Source: Solidesulfovibrio magneticus str. Maddingley MBC34 (GTDB lineage: Bacteria; Desulfobacterota; Desulfovibrionia; Desulfovibrionales; Desulfovibrionaceae). From it: DNA of 52,419 bases. The notes beneath the pieces are model-generated. The model did not search any database, was not told where the DNA came from, and saw nothing but the letters and a program-made list of their open reading frames with translations. A program made the position numbers and the translations under genes. The stretch lies in contig ALAO01000083.1 in assembly GCA_000307955.1 (NCBI GenBank), positions 1 through 52,419 of the forward strand. Reading direction: 5' to 3'. The first letter of the stretch is position 1. Each line of letters begins with the position of its first letter. Below are positions 38,283 to 47,111 of this stretch, one piece after another.

Positions 38283-40604
38283 TTATTTCAGCGTCACCAT
38301 GGTCATGCCATCGCCGCCCCGATCCTCGGGAGCGATGGCAAAGGACGCGACCTGGGGGTGGTCCCTCAGCATCCGATGCACCTCGCGCCGCAGCGCCCCG
38401 GTGCCCCGGCCGTGGATGACCTCCAGTTCGCCATGCCCGCGCAACAGCGCGGTGTCGATAAAAGCCAAAAGCTCGCTTTCGGCGGCGTCGGCGCGCATCC
38501 CCCGCAAATCGACCACCAAGCCCAGTCCCTTGGCCTCCGAGGCCGTCGGGGTCACGACGGTTCCGCCTCCGGCCTTGGCCGGCTTGCCGTCGGCCGCAGC
38601 CAGATCGGCCACGTTCACCCACAAGCTCACGCCGCCTATATCGACCTTGGCGGCTTGCCGCTTGAGGTCTTTTTCCCGCACCACGCCGATTTTGTTCCAG
38701 CTCGTCACCCGAACCGAGTCGCCGGGGGCGACGGCGGCCAGATCAAAGGCCGCAGCCGGGGCCTCGGCTTCGGCTCCCCCGGTCAATTCGTTGCTTTCAT
38801 CAATAAGTCTTTTGCGAACATCGGCAAGGGCCTTTTGCGCTTCCTTGCGTCCCAGGCGTCCGGCCTCGTGGCGGCGCACGATGTCGCGGGACTGCTCGCG
38901 GATTTCCTCCACCAGCTTGTCCTGGGCTTTTCTCAAGTTGTCCTTGAGCTTTTGGATCTTGCCTTCCTCGGCCTGCCGTTTGGCGGCGATGGCCTCCAGC
39001 TCGTGTTCGCGACGCAAGGCCAGGTCGTTTAGGCGGTCGAACACCAGCCCGGTGTCGTTGCCGTCCAGGAGCAGATAGCGGTTGGCCCGCTCCAGAATAT
39101 CCTCGGGCAGACCGTGTTCCCGGGCCACGTCCAGGGCGATGGACGCCCCGACCTGATCGTAGGCCAGGCGGTAGAGCGGCTTTTTCGTGGCCGGATCAAA
39201 GAGCATGCAGGCGGCGCGCACCCCGTCCCGGGACAGGCCGTAGGCCTTGAGCGCCGGAAAGTGCGTGGCGGCGGCCAGATAGGCCCCCCGGTCAAGCAGG
39301 CCGTCCACCACGGCCTGGGCCAGGGCCGCGCCCTGGGACGGGTCGGTGCCGGCCCCGAATTCGTCGAGGAGCACCAAGGTGTCGGCGTCGATGTCCGGCC
39401 AGACGCGCGAGAGGTGGCGAATCTGGGCCGTGAAGGTGGACAGATGGTCCTCAAGGCTTTGCTCGTCGCCGAGAAAGACGAAAATCTTGGCGAAAAAGGG
39501 CAGGCTGCTGCCCTCCCCGGCCGGCACGGGCAACCCGGACAGCGCCATGGCGGCCAGCAGTCCCAGGGTTTTGAGGCACACGGTCTTGCCGCCGGCGTTG
39601 GCGCCGGTGACGATGAGCGCCCGCTGGTCGGGAGCCAGCTCCAGGTCCTGGGCCACGGCGGAATCCGGGCCGGCCAGGGCCAGCAGCGGATGGCGGGCGG
39701 CCAGCAAACGCACGGCCCGGCCCTGGGCGACCTCGGGCAGCGTGCCGCCAAAGGCGTCGCACAGGGCGGCCTTGGCCCACAGCACGTCGCAATCGACGAG
39801 CAGGCGGTAGGACGCCCCCACTTCCCGGCGCTCGTCCCGAGCCAGGCCGGTCAGGAAGGCCATGACCCGGGCCTCGGCCTCGCGCTCCTCATTTTTGAGT
39901 TCCTGGAGGCGGTTGTTGATCTCCACCAGGAAAAAGGGCTCCACGTAAATGGTTTCCCCGGTCTGGGAATAGTCGTGGATGACGCCGGGCAGGCGGCCCT
40001 TGAAATTGGCTTTAAGCGGCAGGACGTAGCGGTCCGAGGAGATGGTGACGTAGTCGTCCTGCAAAAGCGGCCCCATCTCGCGCTCGGAGATGAACTCCTT
40101 GACCTTGTTCAGGATGGTCTGGTGGATGGAGCGGATCTCCTGGCGCACGGAGAAAAGCTCGGGCGAGCTTTCGTCCTTGAGGCGTCCGTCCGGGGCCAGA
40201 CAGCGGGCCAGGGCTGCCTGGGTCTTTTTGGCCCAGGGCGTGCGGTAAACGATGCCGCCCAGAACGGAGTCGCCTTCCTCGCGGCCCAGGGCCTCGCGCA
40301 GGGCGGCCACGCGCGAGAGCACATGGGAAAGGGCGACCAGCGCATCGAGGTCAAGGACGCGGCGTTCGCTTTCGAGCACGGCGAAAAGCGGCTCGATGTC
40401 GGGAAAAGCGGTGAATTCGAAGGCCCGGTCGCGGCGCAGCTCAAGGGCCTCGGCGAGCTTGCGCTGTTCCGTGGCCAAACGCGCGGCATCGCCCATGGGC
40501 GCAAGCACCCGACAGGCGGCGGCAGCCGGTTCCGAGGCGGCATAGCCGGCCAACCGGTCCAAAACCTTCGGAAACTCCAGCAACGATAGAGTTCTGGATT
40601 CCAT
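38283..40604 (-). CDS. mutS2: MutS2-type ATPase with Smr domain
   Basis: MutS2, 773 residues, the usual length. An N-terminal clamp/lever region is followed by an ATPase with Walker A VTGANAGGKTVCLKTLG and Walker B TLVLLDEFGAGTDPSQGAAL. A coiled-coil linker and a C-terminal Smr nuclease domain (LRGMRADAAESELLAFID, VIHGRGTGALRREVHRML) complete it. The protein is linked to suppression of recombination and, in other bacteria, to splitting of collided ribosomes. The ATG has no clear Shine-Dalgarno and may be translated by coupling to the yqeY-like gene 23 bases upstream. It lies inside the macromolecular-synthesis cluster, between yqeY and dnaG. Confidence 0.95.
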   Translation of the reverse strand: MESRTLSLLEFPKVLDRLAGYAASEPAAAACRVLAPMGDAARLATEQRKLAEALELRRDRAFEFTAFPDIEPLFAVLESERRVLDLDALVALSHVLSRVAALREALGREEGDSVLGGIVYRTPWAKKTQAALARCLAPDGRLKDESSPELFSVRQEIRSIHQTILNKVKEFISEREMGPLLQDDYVTISSDRYVLPLKANFKGRLPGVIHDYSQTGETIYVEPFFLVEINNRLQELKNEEREAEARVMAFLTGLARDERREVGASYRLLVDCDVLWAKAALCDAFGGTLPEVAQGRAVRLLAARHPLLALAGPDSAVAQDLELAPDQRALIVTGANAGGKTVCLKTLGLLAAMALSGLPVPAGEGSSLPFFAKIFVFLGDEQSLEDHLSTFTAQIRHLSRVWPDIDADTLVLLDEFGAGTDPSQGAALAQAVVDGLLDRGAYLAAATHFPALKAYGLSRDGVRAACMLFDPATKKPLYRLAYDQVGASIALDVAREHGLPEDILERANRYLLLDGNDTGLVFDRLNDLALRREHELEAIAAKRQAEEGKIQKLKDNLRKAQDKLVEEIREQSRDIVRRHEAGRLGRKEAQKALADVRKRLIDESNELTGGAEAEAPAAAFDLAAVAPGDSVRVTSWNKIGVVREKDLKRQAAKVDIGGVSLWVNVADLAAADGKPAKAGGGTVVTPTASEAKGLGLVVDLRGMRADAAESELLAFIDTALLRGHGELEVIHGRGTGALRREVHRMLRDHPQVASFAIAPEDRGGDGMTMVTLK

Positions 40605-40627
40605 AAGAAAATGTGGATTCGGGGAGG

Positions 40628-41074
40628 TCAGGAAGCGAGGCGCGCCTTGACGGCGTCGCTGACCCGCTTGCCGTCGACCCGCCCCTTGTGGGCGGCCAGC
40701 ACCGCCTGCACGACCTTCCCCATGTCCTTCATGGAGGCGGCGGCGAGGTCGGCCACGGCGGCGTTGACGGCGGCGGCAAGCTCGTCGTCGGTCAAGGGAG
40801 CGGGAAGATAGGCGAGCAAAACGCCCAGCTCCCGCTCCTCTTTTTCGACAAGATCAGCCCGGTTCGCCTTGGCGAACTGTTCGATGGACTCCCGGCGCTG
40901 TTTGGCCTGCTTGGCCAGGACGTCGCAATACTCGTCCTCGGTCAAGGGGCGTCGCAGTTCAACCTGACGGTTTTTCGCGGCCGCCTTGAGCATCCGCAAA
41001 ACACCAAGGGTCAACTCGTCCCTGGCCTTCATGGAAGCCAGGTAGTCGGATTCGATACGGGCTATGAGATTCAT
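40628..41074 (-). CDS. yqeY: GatB/YqeY domain protein
   Basis: Stand-alone YqeY protein (148 residues) related to the tRNA-binding tail domain of Gat[39 protein letters not shown], and KANRADLVEKEERELGVLLA are typical, and the C-terminal VLAAHKGRVDGKRVSDAV region closes the fold. Role in tRNA-linked steps is inferred only from homology. Its ATG overlaps the rpsU stop (TAATG), so the two are translationally coupled, as is often the case for rpsU-yqeY. Confidence 0.95.
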   Translation of the reverse strand: MNLIARIESDYLASMKARDELTLGVLRMLKAAAKNRQVELRRPLTEDEYCDVLAKQAKQRRESIEQFAKANRADLVEKEERELGVLLAYLPAPLTDDELAAAVNAAVADLAAASMKDMGKVVQAVLAAHKGRVDGKRVSDAVKARLAS

Positions 41075-41274
41075 TACATCATGTTGATTTTGCGCATTTT
41101 CTTGAGCAAGCGCTTACGAGCGGCGGCCTTCTTCTTCTTGCGCATGACGCTGGGTTTCTCAAAGTGCTGACGTTTCTTCAGCTCGGAGAGAATCCCGGAT
41201 TTTTCGACCTGCTTCTTGAAGCGGCGCAGGGCCACGTCAAAGTTGTCGGACTCCTCAAGGTAGACACCGGGCAT
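41074..41274 (-). CDS. rpsU: 30S ribosomal protein S21
   Basis: Ribosomal protein S21 (66 residues), needed for natural-mRNA initiation. [20 protein letters not shown] and the extremely basic tail [18 protein letters not shown] are diagnostic. ATG 41274 has GAGGGGGTGA upstream. First gene of the rpsU-yqeY-mutS2-dnaG-rpoD cluster; promoter at 41322-41349. Confidence 0.98.
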   Translation of the reverse strand: MPGVYLEESDNFDVALRRFKKQVEKSGILSELKKRQHFEKPSVMRKKKKAAARKRLLKKMRKINMM

Positions 41275-41321
41275 TCACATCACCCCCTCTTTGAAAAATT
41301 CCCTCGCGGTAAAGCAGGGTC

Positions 41322-41349
41322 ATTTAGCCGACGCGCTCGCTCCTGTCAA
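41322..41349 (-). promoter_or_regulatory. Candidate rpsU promoter
   Basis: On the minus strand: consensus TTGACA (41349-41344), 16-base spacer, CTAAAT (41327-41322), then GACCCTGCTT. The downstream block matches that of rpsT in 9 of 10 bases. About 48 bases separate it from the rpsU start. Confidence 0.65.
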
Positions 41350-41525
41350 GGGGTGAGCTGCGCCTTCTCGAAAAATATCCGGCCGACCAACCGAGGACCG
41401 CCCGGGCGACGCCTGCTCCGTCTCGAAAAACGCCAAGCGTTTTCCTCACGAAGCGCCAGGCATCCCCGTCCCCGACAGGCGCAATCCGCGCGGCAAAGGC
41501 CCACGTCTTCCCGCGCCAAACAAAA

Positions 41526-41548
41526 CCGCCCGGCGGCAAACCGGGCGG
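41526..41548 (-). terminator. Terminator after the 60-residue membrane protein gene
   Basis: CCGCCCGG (41526-41533) and CCGGGCGG (41541-41548) form an 8-bp stem, and the minus strand continues TTTTGTTTGG, a good U-rich tail. Confidence 0.8.
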
Positions 41549-41576
41549 CGGCGCGATCCCGAGGCCGGGAAAAGAC

Positions 41577-41759
41577 TTAGTGGTGGCCGTGTGCCGGAGC
41601 GTTCTTGGTGTCCTGGTAGGCTTTGAAGATGCAATAGCCCATGCCCGAGGCGATGATGAAGAGCACCAAGTAGAGCACGCTAAAGAACACGAAATGATCG
41701 GGCTGCCACCAGGGGAGGTCCTGCGGCAGGGGGCTGTGGACGGTTTCGCCGTGTAACAT
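41577..41759 (-). CDS. Small single-span membrane protein
   Basis: A 60-residue protein with one hydrophobic helix (VFFSVLYLVLFIIASGMGYC) and a His-rich tail (APAHGHH), which may bind metal. No family name is known to me. ATG 41757-41759 has GGGAGA upstream, and a good terminator follows. It lies just downstream (21 bases) of the HU gene on the same strand, so it may be co-transcribed with it. Confidence 0.75.
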   Translation of the reverse strand: MLHGETVHSPLPQDLPWWQPDHFVFFSVLYLVLFIIASGMGYCIFKAYQDTKNAPAHGHH

Positions 41760-41780
41760 GTGAACTTCTCCCGCGATTGG

Positions 41781-42053
41781 TTATTGAATGGCGTCCTTGA
41801 GCAATTTGCCCGGCCGAAATTTGACGACTTTGGAAGCCGGGATATTGATCTCGGCGCCGGTGCGGGGGTTGCGGCCGGTGCGGGCTTTGCGCTCGTCCAC
41901 CATGAAGGTGCCAAACCCCGTCAGCGTGATCTTGCCCTCGCCAACCAGCGTTTCCTCGATGGCCTCGATAAAGGCGTTGAGGGCGCGCTCGGCGTTGGCT
42001 TTGGTCAGCCCTGTCTTTTCAGCAATTTTTCCTACCAGATCGGCCTTGGTCAT
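41781..42053 (-). CDS. hup: HU/IHF-family DNA-binding protein
   Basis: Nucleoid protein of 90 residues, the standard HU length. MTKADLVGKIAEKTGLTKAN, GEGKITLTGFGTFMVDERKA, and TGRNPRTGAEINIPASKVVK are the HU signature, including the Pro at the arm tip that intercalates DNA. ATG 42053 has GAGGAG upstream; a longer in-frame reading to 42233 is Arg-rich and unsupported. HU rather than IHF is preferred because the arm reads RNPRTGAEI, but the two are hard to tell apart by eye. Confidence 0.95.
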   Translation of the reverse strand: MTKADLVGKIAEKTGLTKANAERALNAFIEAIEETLVGEGKITLTGFGTFMVDERKARTGRNPRTGAEINIPASKVVKFRPGKLLKDAIQ

Positions 42054-42258
42054 CAGTCCTCTCCTCCTCGGTTGATCGCCTCCGGCTTGGCGGCGGCGCA
42101 ATGCTCGCAAATCACTCCGGCGCGTTCCGTCAATATCAACAGGGACGCCCCTCCTCGCCTCCCCGCGGCAAGGACGGCCCTCCTGCCCCTGCGTCGCCGT
42201 TTCCGGCCTGACGCGACGCACGTGAGTGGGCAAACCAAAATCGATTTCAGGCCCAAAG

Positions 42259-43089
42259 TCAAGAGGGCAAGCGCGTTTTCAGCAATTTGGCCAGCTGCTG
42301 GAACTGGCCTGGCGTCAAGGTTTCGGGACGAACTCGCCCCTCGATGCCGTGCCTGGCGCAGGCCTGCGCCAGGGCGTCGTCCCAGTGAGGCTTTAAAATG
42401 CCGGCCAACTGCTTGCGACGCATGGAAAAAAGCCGCTTGAGCAGGGTCGCCAGGCCGGCCGGGTCCTTGGGACGCTCCAGAGCCGACTGGGGGGTCACGG
42501 CCACCACCGCCGAATCCACCTTGGGCTGGGGCCGAAACACGCTGGGCGGCACCTTGAAGGCGTAGTCAAACCGGGCAAACGACGACGTCCAGGCGGTCAG
42601 CGCCCCGTACTGCTTGCCGCCCGGAGCAGCGCACAGGCGAAGGGCCACCTCGTGCTGCACCATGAAGACCCCCACGGCAAAGCCCGAGGCCTGGGAGCAG
42701 ATGTCCCACAACAGCGGCGAGGCAATGTTATAAGGAAGGTTGCCCACGAGCTTGACGCCGTTCAGGGCGTCCAGGCGCGACCAGTCCAGGCGCAGGGCGT
42801 CGACCAGGGCCGGATGGACCCCGGGATGCTCGCGCGGCAGCCGGGCGGCCAGTTCCCGATCCTTTTCCAGGGCCAGGTAGGCGCGCGGCCCGGCGGCCAG
42901 GATGTGGCCCGAAAGCGCCCCCCGCCCGGGGCCGATCTCGATGACCGTGTCCTCCGGGCCGATCCGCAAGCGGCCCACGATCTTGGCGGCGATGTTGGGG
43001 TCGACCAGAAAATTCTGGCCCAGGCTGCGTTTGGCCGGGGCGAACCCTTCGCCCCGCTCCGTCGTGTCATGGCCCATGGGGCGCGTCAT
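42259..43089 (-). CDS. rsmA: 16S rRNA dimethyladenosine transferase RsmA/KsgA
   Basis: Dimethylates A1518 and A1519 near the 3' end of 16S rRNA, using S-adenosylmethionine. The 276-residue product has LGQNFLVDPNIAAKIVGRLR, SAM motif VIEIGPGRGALSG, acceptor motif NLPYNIASPL, and the C-terminal RKQLAGIL region. This is normal family length and order. ATG 43089 overlaps the stop of the glycosyltransferase gene (ATGA), so the two are coupled. It is separated from HU by about 200 bases in which I see no clear promoter. Confidence 0.96.
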   Translation of the reverse strand: MTRPMGHDTTERGEGFAPAKRSLGQNFLVDPNIAAKIVGRLRIGPEDTVIEIGPGRGALSGHILAAGPRAYLALEKDRELAARLPREHPGVHPALVDALRLDWSRLDALNGVKLVGNLPYNIASPLLWDICSQASGFAVGVFMVQHEVALRLCAAPGGKQYGALTAWTSSFARFDYAFKVPPSVFRPQPKVDSAVVAVTPQSALERPKDPAGLATLLKRLFSMRRKQLAGILKPHWDDALAQACARHGIEGRVRPETLTPGQFQQLAKLLKTRLPS

Positions 43090-44750
43090 GCCGGCTCCTT
43101 TTGCACTTCAAGCAAATCCTGCTTGAGCGCCCACAGCACATGCCAGACGGCGGCGGCTTCGTCGAGTCCCGGCACGGCCGCGGCCAGCCGTCTGGCCAGG
43201 GTCAGGCTAGGACAGCCGCCACGGGCCAGAAAGACCAGCACGCGCAGGGCCTCGGGCAACACCTCCCGGGACAGCTCGGCGTAGATCACCGGAAAATCCT
43301 GGCGGTGGTAGACCGCCTGGCCGGCCCGGGTCCAGACCAGCCGCAGGTCGTCGCCAAGCTGGCCCGAGGGATAGCCGGCGAAAACCTCGTCGTAGGCCAG
43401 GGTCCAGGGATGGGCCGTGACGGCCAACTGGTCGCGATCCGGCACAGGCTGCGCGGCCAGGCGTTCCCAGAGCTCCAGATGGCGGTCCACGCAGGCGTCC
43501 CAGGTGAATCCGGTCACGACTCGCTCGCGCCCGGCCTCGCCCATGGCCCGGGCCTGGCCGGGATCGCCAAGGACAGCGGCCAGCGCCTCGGCCAAGGCCG
43601 GCACGGACACGGCCGTGGCCTGGGCCAGGCGCAGATGGGTGTGGTTGTCGTAGCAAAGCGGGGCCAGGACGTCGCGCGTCGGGGACCGGGGCAGGCCCAG
43701 GGTCGGCAACAGCCAGCCGGTGCGGCCGGGAGCGACGATGTCGCGGTAGCCGTCGTAATCCGAGGCGATGACCGGCAGGGAGGCGGCCATGGCCTCCAGG
43801 AGCGTGAGGCCAAAGGTTTCCTGGGGATTGTCGGCCAGGGAGGCAAACACGTCGGCCAGGCCGAACAGTTGCCGCTTGGCCGCCTCGTCCGGCCGCCGCG
43901 CCAGGACCAGACGCAGGCCCACGTTAGCGGCCAAGGTGGCCAGGGTCTCCAGGAACGGATCGTCGTCATCGGTCCAGCCGGCCACGACCAGCACGAGGTT
44001 CGAAACATCGAGCCCGGCGGCCATGAGACGCTGCACGGCCCGAAATAGTGGGAGCAAGTCCATCTTGGAACTGTGGGAAACCCGTCCGAATACAAGAAGC
44101 ACCGTGGCCTGCGGATCGATGCCCCAAGCGCCCCGGGCCTCCGTGCGCTCCCGGCCGTCAAGACGCCGCCAGTCGTCCGGCTCCACGCCCAGGGGGATCA
44201 AGGCCAGTTCGGGCGCGGGATAAGCCTCGGGCGACAGGCCGTAGCCCCGGCGCAGGGCCTGAAACAGGGCCGACACAGCCTCGCGGCCGGCCGTGGAGGT
44301 GCACACAATGGCGTCGCGACGGGTGGTCGTGGGCGCGAGATGGGCCAGGAAATCGCGCTGGTACTGGGCGTAGCTTAAGGAATGGATGCCGCCGGTGATG
44401 GGAAAGATCGCGCGCGACAAGGCGTTTCGGGCGGCGGCCAGACGAGCCTGGGCGGTCAGGCAGTCCGAGAGATGGAAGACGGCGTAGTCCGCGCCCCCCA
44501 GGGCGGCCGGCAGGTCCCGGCGCGTCAGAACTTTGAACGCCCCGCGCCCGGCCAAGGCCGGGTAACGGGCGGCAAGCAGGCCCTCCTGATGCTGGCGTTC
44601 ACGTTCGGAAGGCATGAAAAAGTGGTAGGCGTTAAAGGGATCGCGCCGGGCCAGAGCATCGAGAAAGGCCGTGTTGGCCACCTTTCTGCCCATGATGTCG
44701 GCCCCTTCGATAAACGGGTCCAACGTGGCGAAGATGCGGGGAGCGTGCAT
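43086..44750 (-). CDS. Glycosyltransferase (GT4-like) with extra C-terminal region
   Basis: Retaining glycosyltransferase of GT-B fold, about 554 residues. MHAPRIFATLDPFIEGADIM begins the N-terminal domain. VLLVFGRVSHSSKMDLLPL and LTLLEAMAASLPVIASDYDG are typical of the GT4 donor-binding half, the latter carrying the conserved Glu. A C-terminal extension of about 130 residues (from LAYDEVFAGYPS) is not part of the GT-B core. ATG 44750 precedes the conserved start but its Shine-Dalgarno is poor; the frame continues to 44912. Acceptor unknown. Coupled to rsmA and divergent from the diguanylate cyclase. Confidence 0.85.
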   Translation of the reverse strand: MHAPRIFATLDPFIEGADIMGRKVANTAFLDALARRDPFNAYHFFMPSERERQHQEGLLAARYPALAGRGAFKVLTRRDLPAALGGADYAVFHLSDCLTAQARLAAARNALSRAIFPITGGIHSLSYAQYQRDFLAHLAPTTTRRDAIVCTSTAGREAVSALFQALRRGYGLSPEAYPAPELALIPLGVEPDDWRRLDGRERTEARGAWGIDPQATVLLVFGRVSHSSKMDLLPLFRAVQRLMAAGLDVSNLVLVVAGWTDDDDPFLETLATLAANVGLRLVLARRPDEAAKRQLFGLADVFASLADNPQETFGLTLLEAMAASLPVIASDYDGYRDIVAPGRTGWLLPTLGLPRSPTRDVLAPLCYDNHTHLRLAQATAVSVPALAEALAAVLGDPGQARAMGEAGRERVVTGFTWDACVDRHLELWERLAAQPVPDRDQLAVTAHPWTLAYDEVFAGYPSGQLGDDLRLVWTRAGQAVYHRQDFPVIYAELSREVLPEALRVLVFLARGGCPSLTLARRLAAAVPGLDEAAAVWHVLWALKQDLLEVQKEPA

Positions 44751-44874
44751 GGGGCCAGGGAGCCATAGCCTGGGCCGGTTGTCAAACGGCGCGGACCATC
44801 CCCCTTTGGACTGCCTTTTGCATAAAGCGCGTCGGGCAGGCATATTCTGCCGGCCCTGACCCAAGGAGGCAGCC

Positions 44875-46371
44875 ATGACGCGCGGAATGCGCCCCGAACA
44901 AGTGTGGGGCATCGGACTTGGCGAAGAGGCCGCGACGGCCGTGAGTTCGGCGCTTGGAGCCGGTTACGTGCTGCGCAACTGGCCCATGGGCAGCCAGCCC
45001 GGCGGCCGGGACATCGCCCGGGCCGCGCCCCTTGTCGTCTTTGTGGTCAAGGAGGCCTGGGACGCCCTGCCCCTGGACACCCAGAAGATCATCGAGGAAT
45101 GGGAGACCCCCCAACGAGTGTTGGTGCTCGGGGCCGCCCAGTCCGTGGCCGATTTCGAGGACGTGCTGGAAAACGGCTTTTTGTCCGCCGTGTCCGAACC
45201 GCTGACCGACAAGAAGATCCGCGACGTCATCTTCCGGGCCAAGGAAGTCAAGAGCCTCTACGACGACATTTTTCGCATGACCCGCGAGATCATGCTGGAG
45301 CGCGAGCTTCTGGCCCGAAAGACCGATCTCGTGCTCTTTCTCAACCGCATTCTTACCCGAGCCAGCGAGTCCCTGGACCCCATCGTGATCCTGGACCATG
45401 CCCGGGAGGACCTGGAAATGCTCCTGCCCCTGCACGCGCTCATGGGCGCGTTGTGGCAGCCCGGCGAAGGGGGGCACCTCGAAGCCGAACTGTTCCTGGA
45501 GCCCGACATGGACCAGGCGGCCGAACGCCACTGGACCGAACAGCTGCTGCGTCAGGCGGCCAAGCTCGCCGGCAAGTCCATGCACAGCTACAAGGCCAGC
45601 TTCCTCGACGGCGGGGCCGATCACGAGCCGGTCGGCGTCCCGACCGCGCCCGATGACCTCATCACCCTGCCCCTTCGGGCCGGCGGCCAGATGTTCGGGC
45701 TGCTCGTGCTGTACCGGGCCAAGGGACGCTCCCTGGGCAAGGATCAGGTCCAGGCCTTGTACGCTTCCGTCAACCACCTGGCCCTGGCGCTGAAAAACGC
45801 CGCCCTGTTCAATCAAGTCAAGATCCGGGCCGACCACGACGGACTGACCCGCATCCACAACCGTCGGGCCTTTGACGAACGCCTCATCGACGAACTGCGT
45901 CGCCACCAACGTTACCGCCATGCCATGAGCCTGCTCATGGTCGATATCGACCATTTCAAGGGCATCAACGACCGTTACGGCCATCTGGTCGGCGACCATG
46001 TGCTGCGCGAGGTGGGACGCATCCTGTCGGAAACGCTTCGCAGCACCGATTTCACGGCCCGCTACGGCGGCGAGGAATTCGTGGTGATCCTGCCCCAGAC
46101 GGCCGAGGAACAGGCCCGAATCCTGGCTGAACGGCTGCGCGGGGCCATTGCCGACGCCCGCTTCGTCCACGACGGCGAGGCCTTTTCCATCACCGTGTCC
46201 ATCGGCGTTTCGGCCTTGCAGCCCGGCGCGCTGACCCGGCGCAAGGACCTGCTGGAAAAGGCGGACAAGGCGCTCTACCAGGCCAAGAACCTGGGACGAA
46301 ACCAGGTCTGCACCGCTCTTGGGCCGGTGACTCGGGCCGTGGAAGCCTTGGGCGCGGCCCAGGCCGGTTAG
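44875..46371 (+). CDS. Diguanylate cyclase (GGDEF) with receiver-like and GAF-like regions
   Basis: c-di-GMP synthase of 498 residues. N-terminal 1-130: receiver-like region (LVVFVVKEAWDAL, then GFLSAVSEPLTDKKIRDVIF), but I see no obvious phospho-acceptor Asp in place. Next is a GAF-like middle (175-310), then GGDEF domain: LTRIHNRRAFDERL, DIDHFKGINDRYGHLVGD, and active site GGEEF (398-402). An inhibitory I-site RSTD is at 389-392, 5 residues before it. The catalytic Glu of GGEEF is intact, so the enzyme should be active and product-inhibited. ATG 44875 has AGGAGG. No membrane helix seen. No nearby partner. Confidence 0.9.
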   Translation: MTRGMRPEQVWGIGLGEEAATAVSSALGAGYVLRNWPMGSQPGGRDIARAAPLVVFVVKEAWDALPLDTQKIIEEWETPQRVLVLGAAQSVADFEDVLENGFLSAVSEPLTDKKIRDVIFRAKEVKSLYDDIFRMTREIMLERELLARKTDLVLFLNRILTRASESLDPIVILDHAREDLEMLLPLHALMGALWQPGEGGHLEAELFLEPDMDQAAERHWTEQLLRQAAKLAGKSMHSYKASFLDGGADHEPVGVPTAPDDLITLPLRAGGQMFGLLVLYRAKGRSLGKDQVQALYASVNHLALALKNAALFNQVKIRADHDGLTRIHNRRAFDERLIDELRRHQRYRHAMSLLMVDIDHFKGINDRYGHLVGDHVLREVGRILSETLRSTDFTARYGGEEFVVILPQTAEEQARILAERLRGAIADARFVHDGEAFSITVSIGVSALQPGALTRRKDLLEKADKALYQAKNLGRNQVCTALGPVTRAVEALGAAQAG

Positions 46372-46484
46372 GCCGGAGCCTAGGCAGGAAAATGGCCGGG
46401 GCGCTCGCGACCCAAACCGCGATGCCGCCCCGCGCCGACCAATTGGTCCGATAAGCGGCCGATACGGGCCGGCCGAATTCCTTG

Positions 46485-46513
46485 TTGACATCCCAAGGGC
46501 CGGCGCGTAAAAG
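46485..46513 (+). promoter_or_regulatory. tRNA-Arg promoter
   Basis: TTGACA (46485-46490), 17-base spacer and TAAAAG (46508-46513), about 11 bases before the mature 5' end. A classic sigma-70 promoter at the position expected for a single tRNA gene. Confidence 0.75.
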
Positions 46514-46524
46514 CTTCCTTCCTC

Positions 46525-46601
<77 letters not shown>

Positions 46602-47111
46602 TTTTTCAAGGGGTTGCGACGTAAGTCGTGACCCCTTTTCTGTTGCGGCGACGGAGCGGCAACGGCGTATGCAAGCGGTATCGCGGGCCGTATCCAGAAT
46701 CCCCACGGCCACCCCGGGCGAAAAGCACCATGAAGCATGCGCGCCGCCCGGCAATCCTTTGATTTATCGCGTCTGCGTATCCTCATGCCGTGAAGCGTTC
46801 GTCACCCAAAAGGCTCAGGGCAATTCGTCGCAGTGCATCGTATACCAAAACTCAAAAGACCAATATCACGCAACAACAGCAAATTTATAAACGATTATAT
46901 TGCCGCACAAGACCATCAACTCAACACGATAAACACGAAGAGTCAGATTTCGTCGCACATTATCGCAAAACACGCTCATAAATCAGGATATTTCCTTGAC
47001 ATGGGATCGTAGCAATGCGAACATTTAACAGCGAGCGGCAAACGCTCAGATCCCCTCATAAATTCGCCTCAATATCTCGCTGCAACAACCGCCAAACAAA
47101 CGACGGACGAT
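46602..47111. other. AT-richer stretch between tRNA-Arg and anSME
   Basis: 510 bases. It starts with the tRNA terminator (46608-46640), then becomes clearly AT-richer (about 46790-47000) than its surroundings. TTGACA at 46996-47001 could be the -35 of the anSME gene, but a good -10 is lacking. I see no convincing coding frame. It is the main compositional break in the window and may be foreign or decayed DNA. Confidence 0.6.
46608..46640 (+). terminator. tRNA-Arg rho-independent terminator
   Basis: AAGGGGTTGCGAC pairs over 13 bp (with some G-U) with GTCGTGACCCCTT around a GTAA loop, then TTTTC. Confidence 0.85.

Larger units (their letters stand above)
41275..41576. other. 302-base intergenic region upstream of rpsU
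   Basis: Holds the rpsU promoter (41322-41349) and the terminator of the small membrane-protein gene (41526-41548). I see no further coding frame or structured RNA. Confidence 0.6.
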
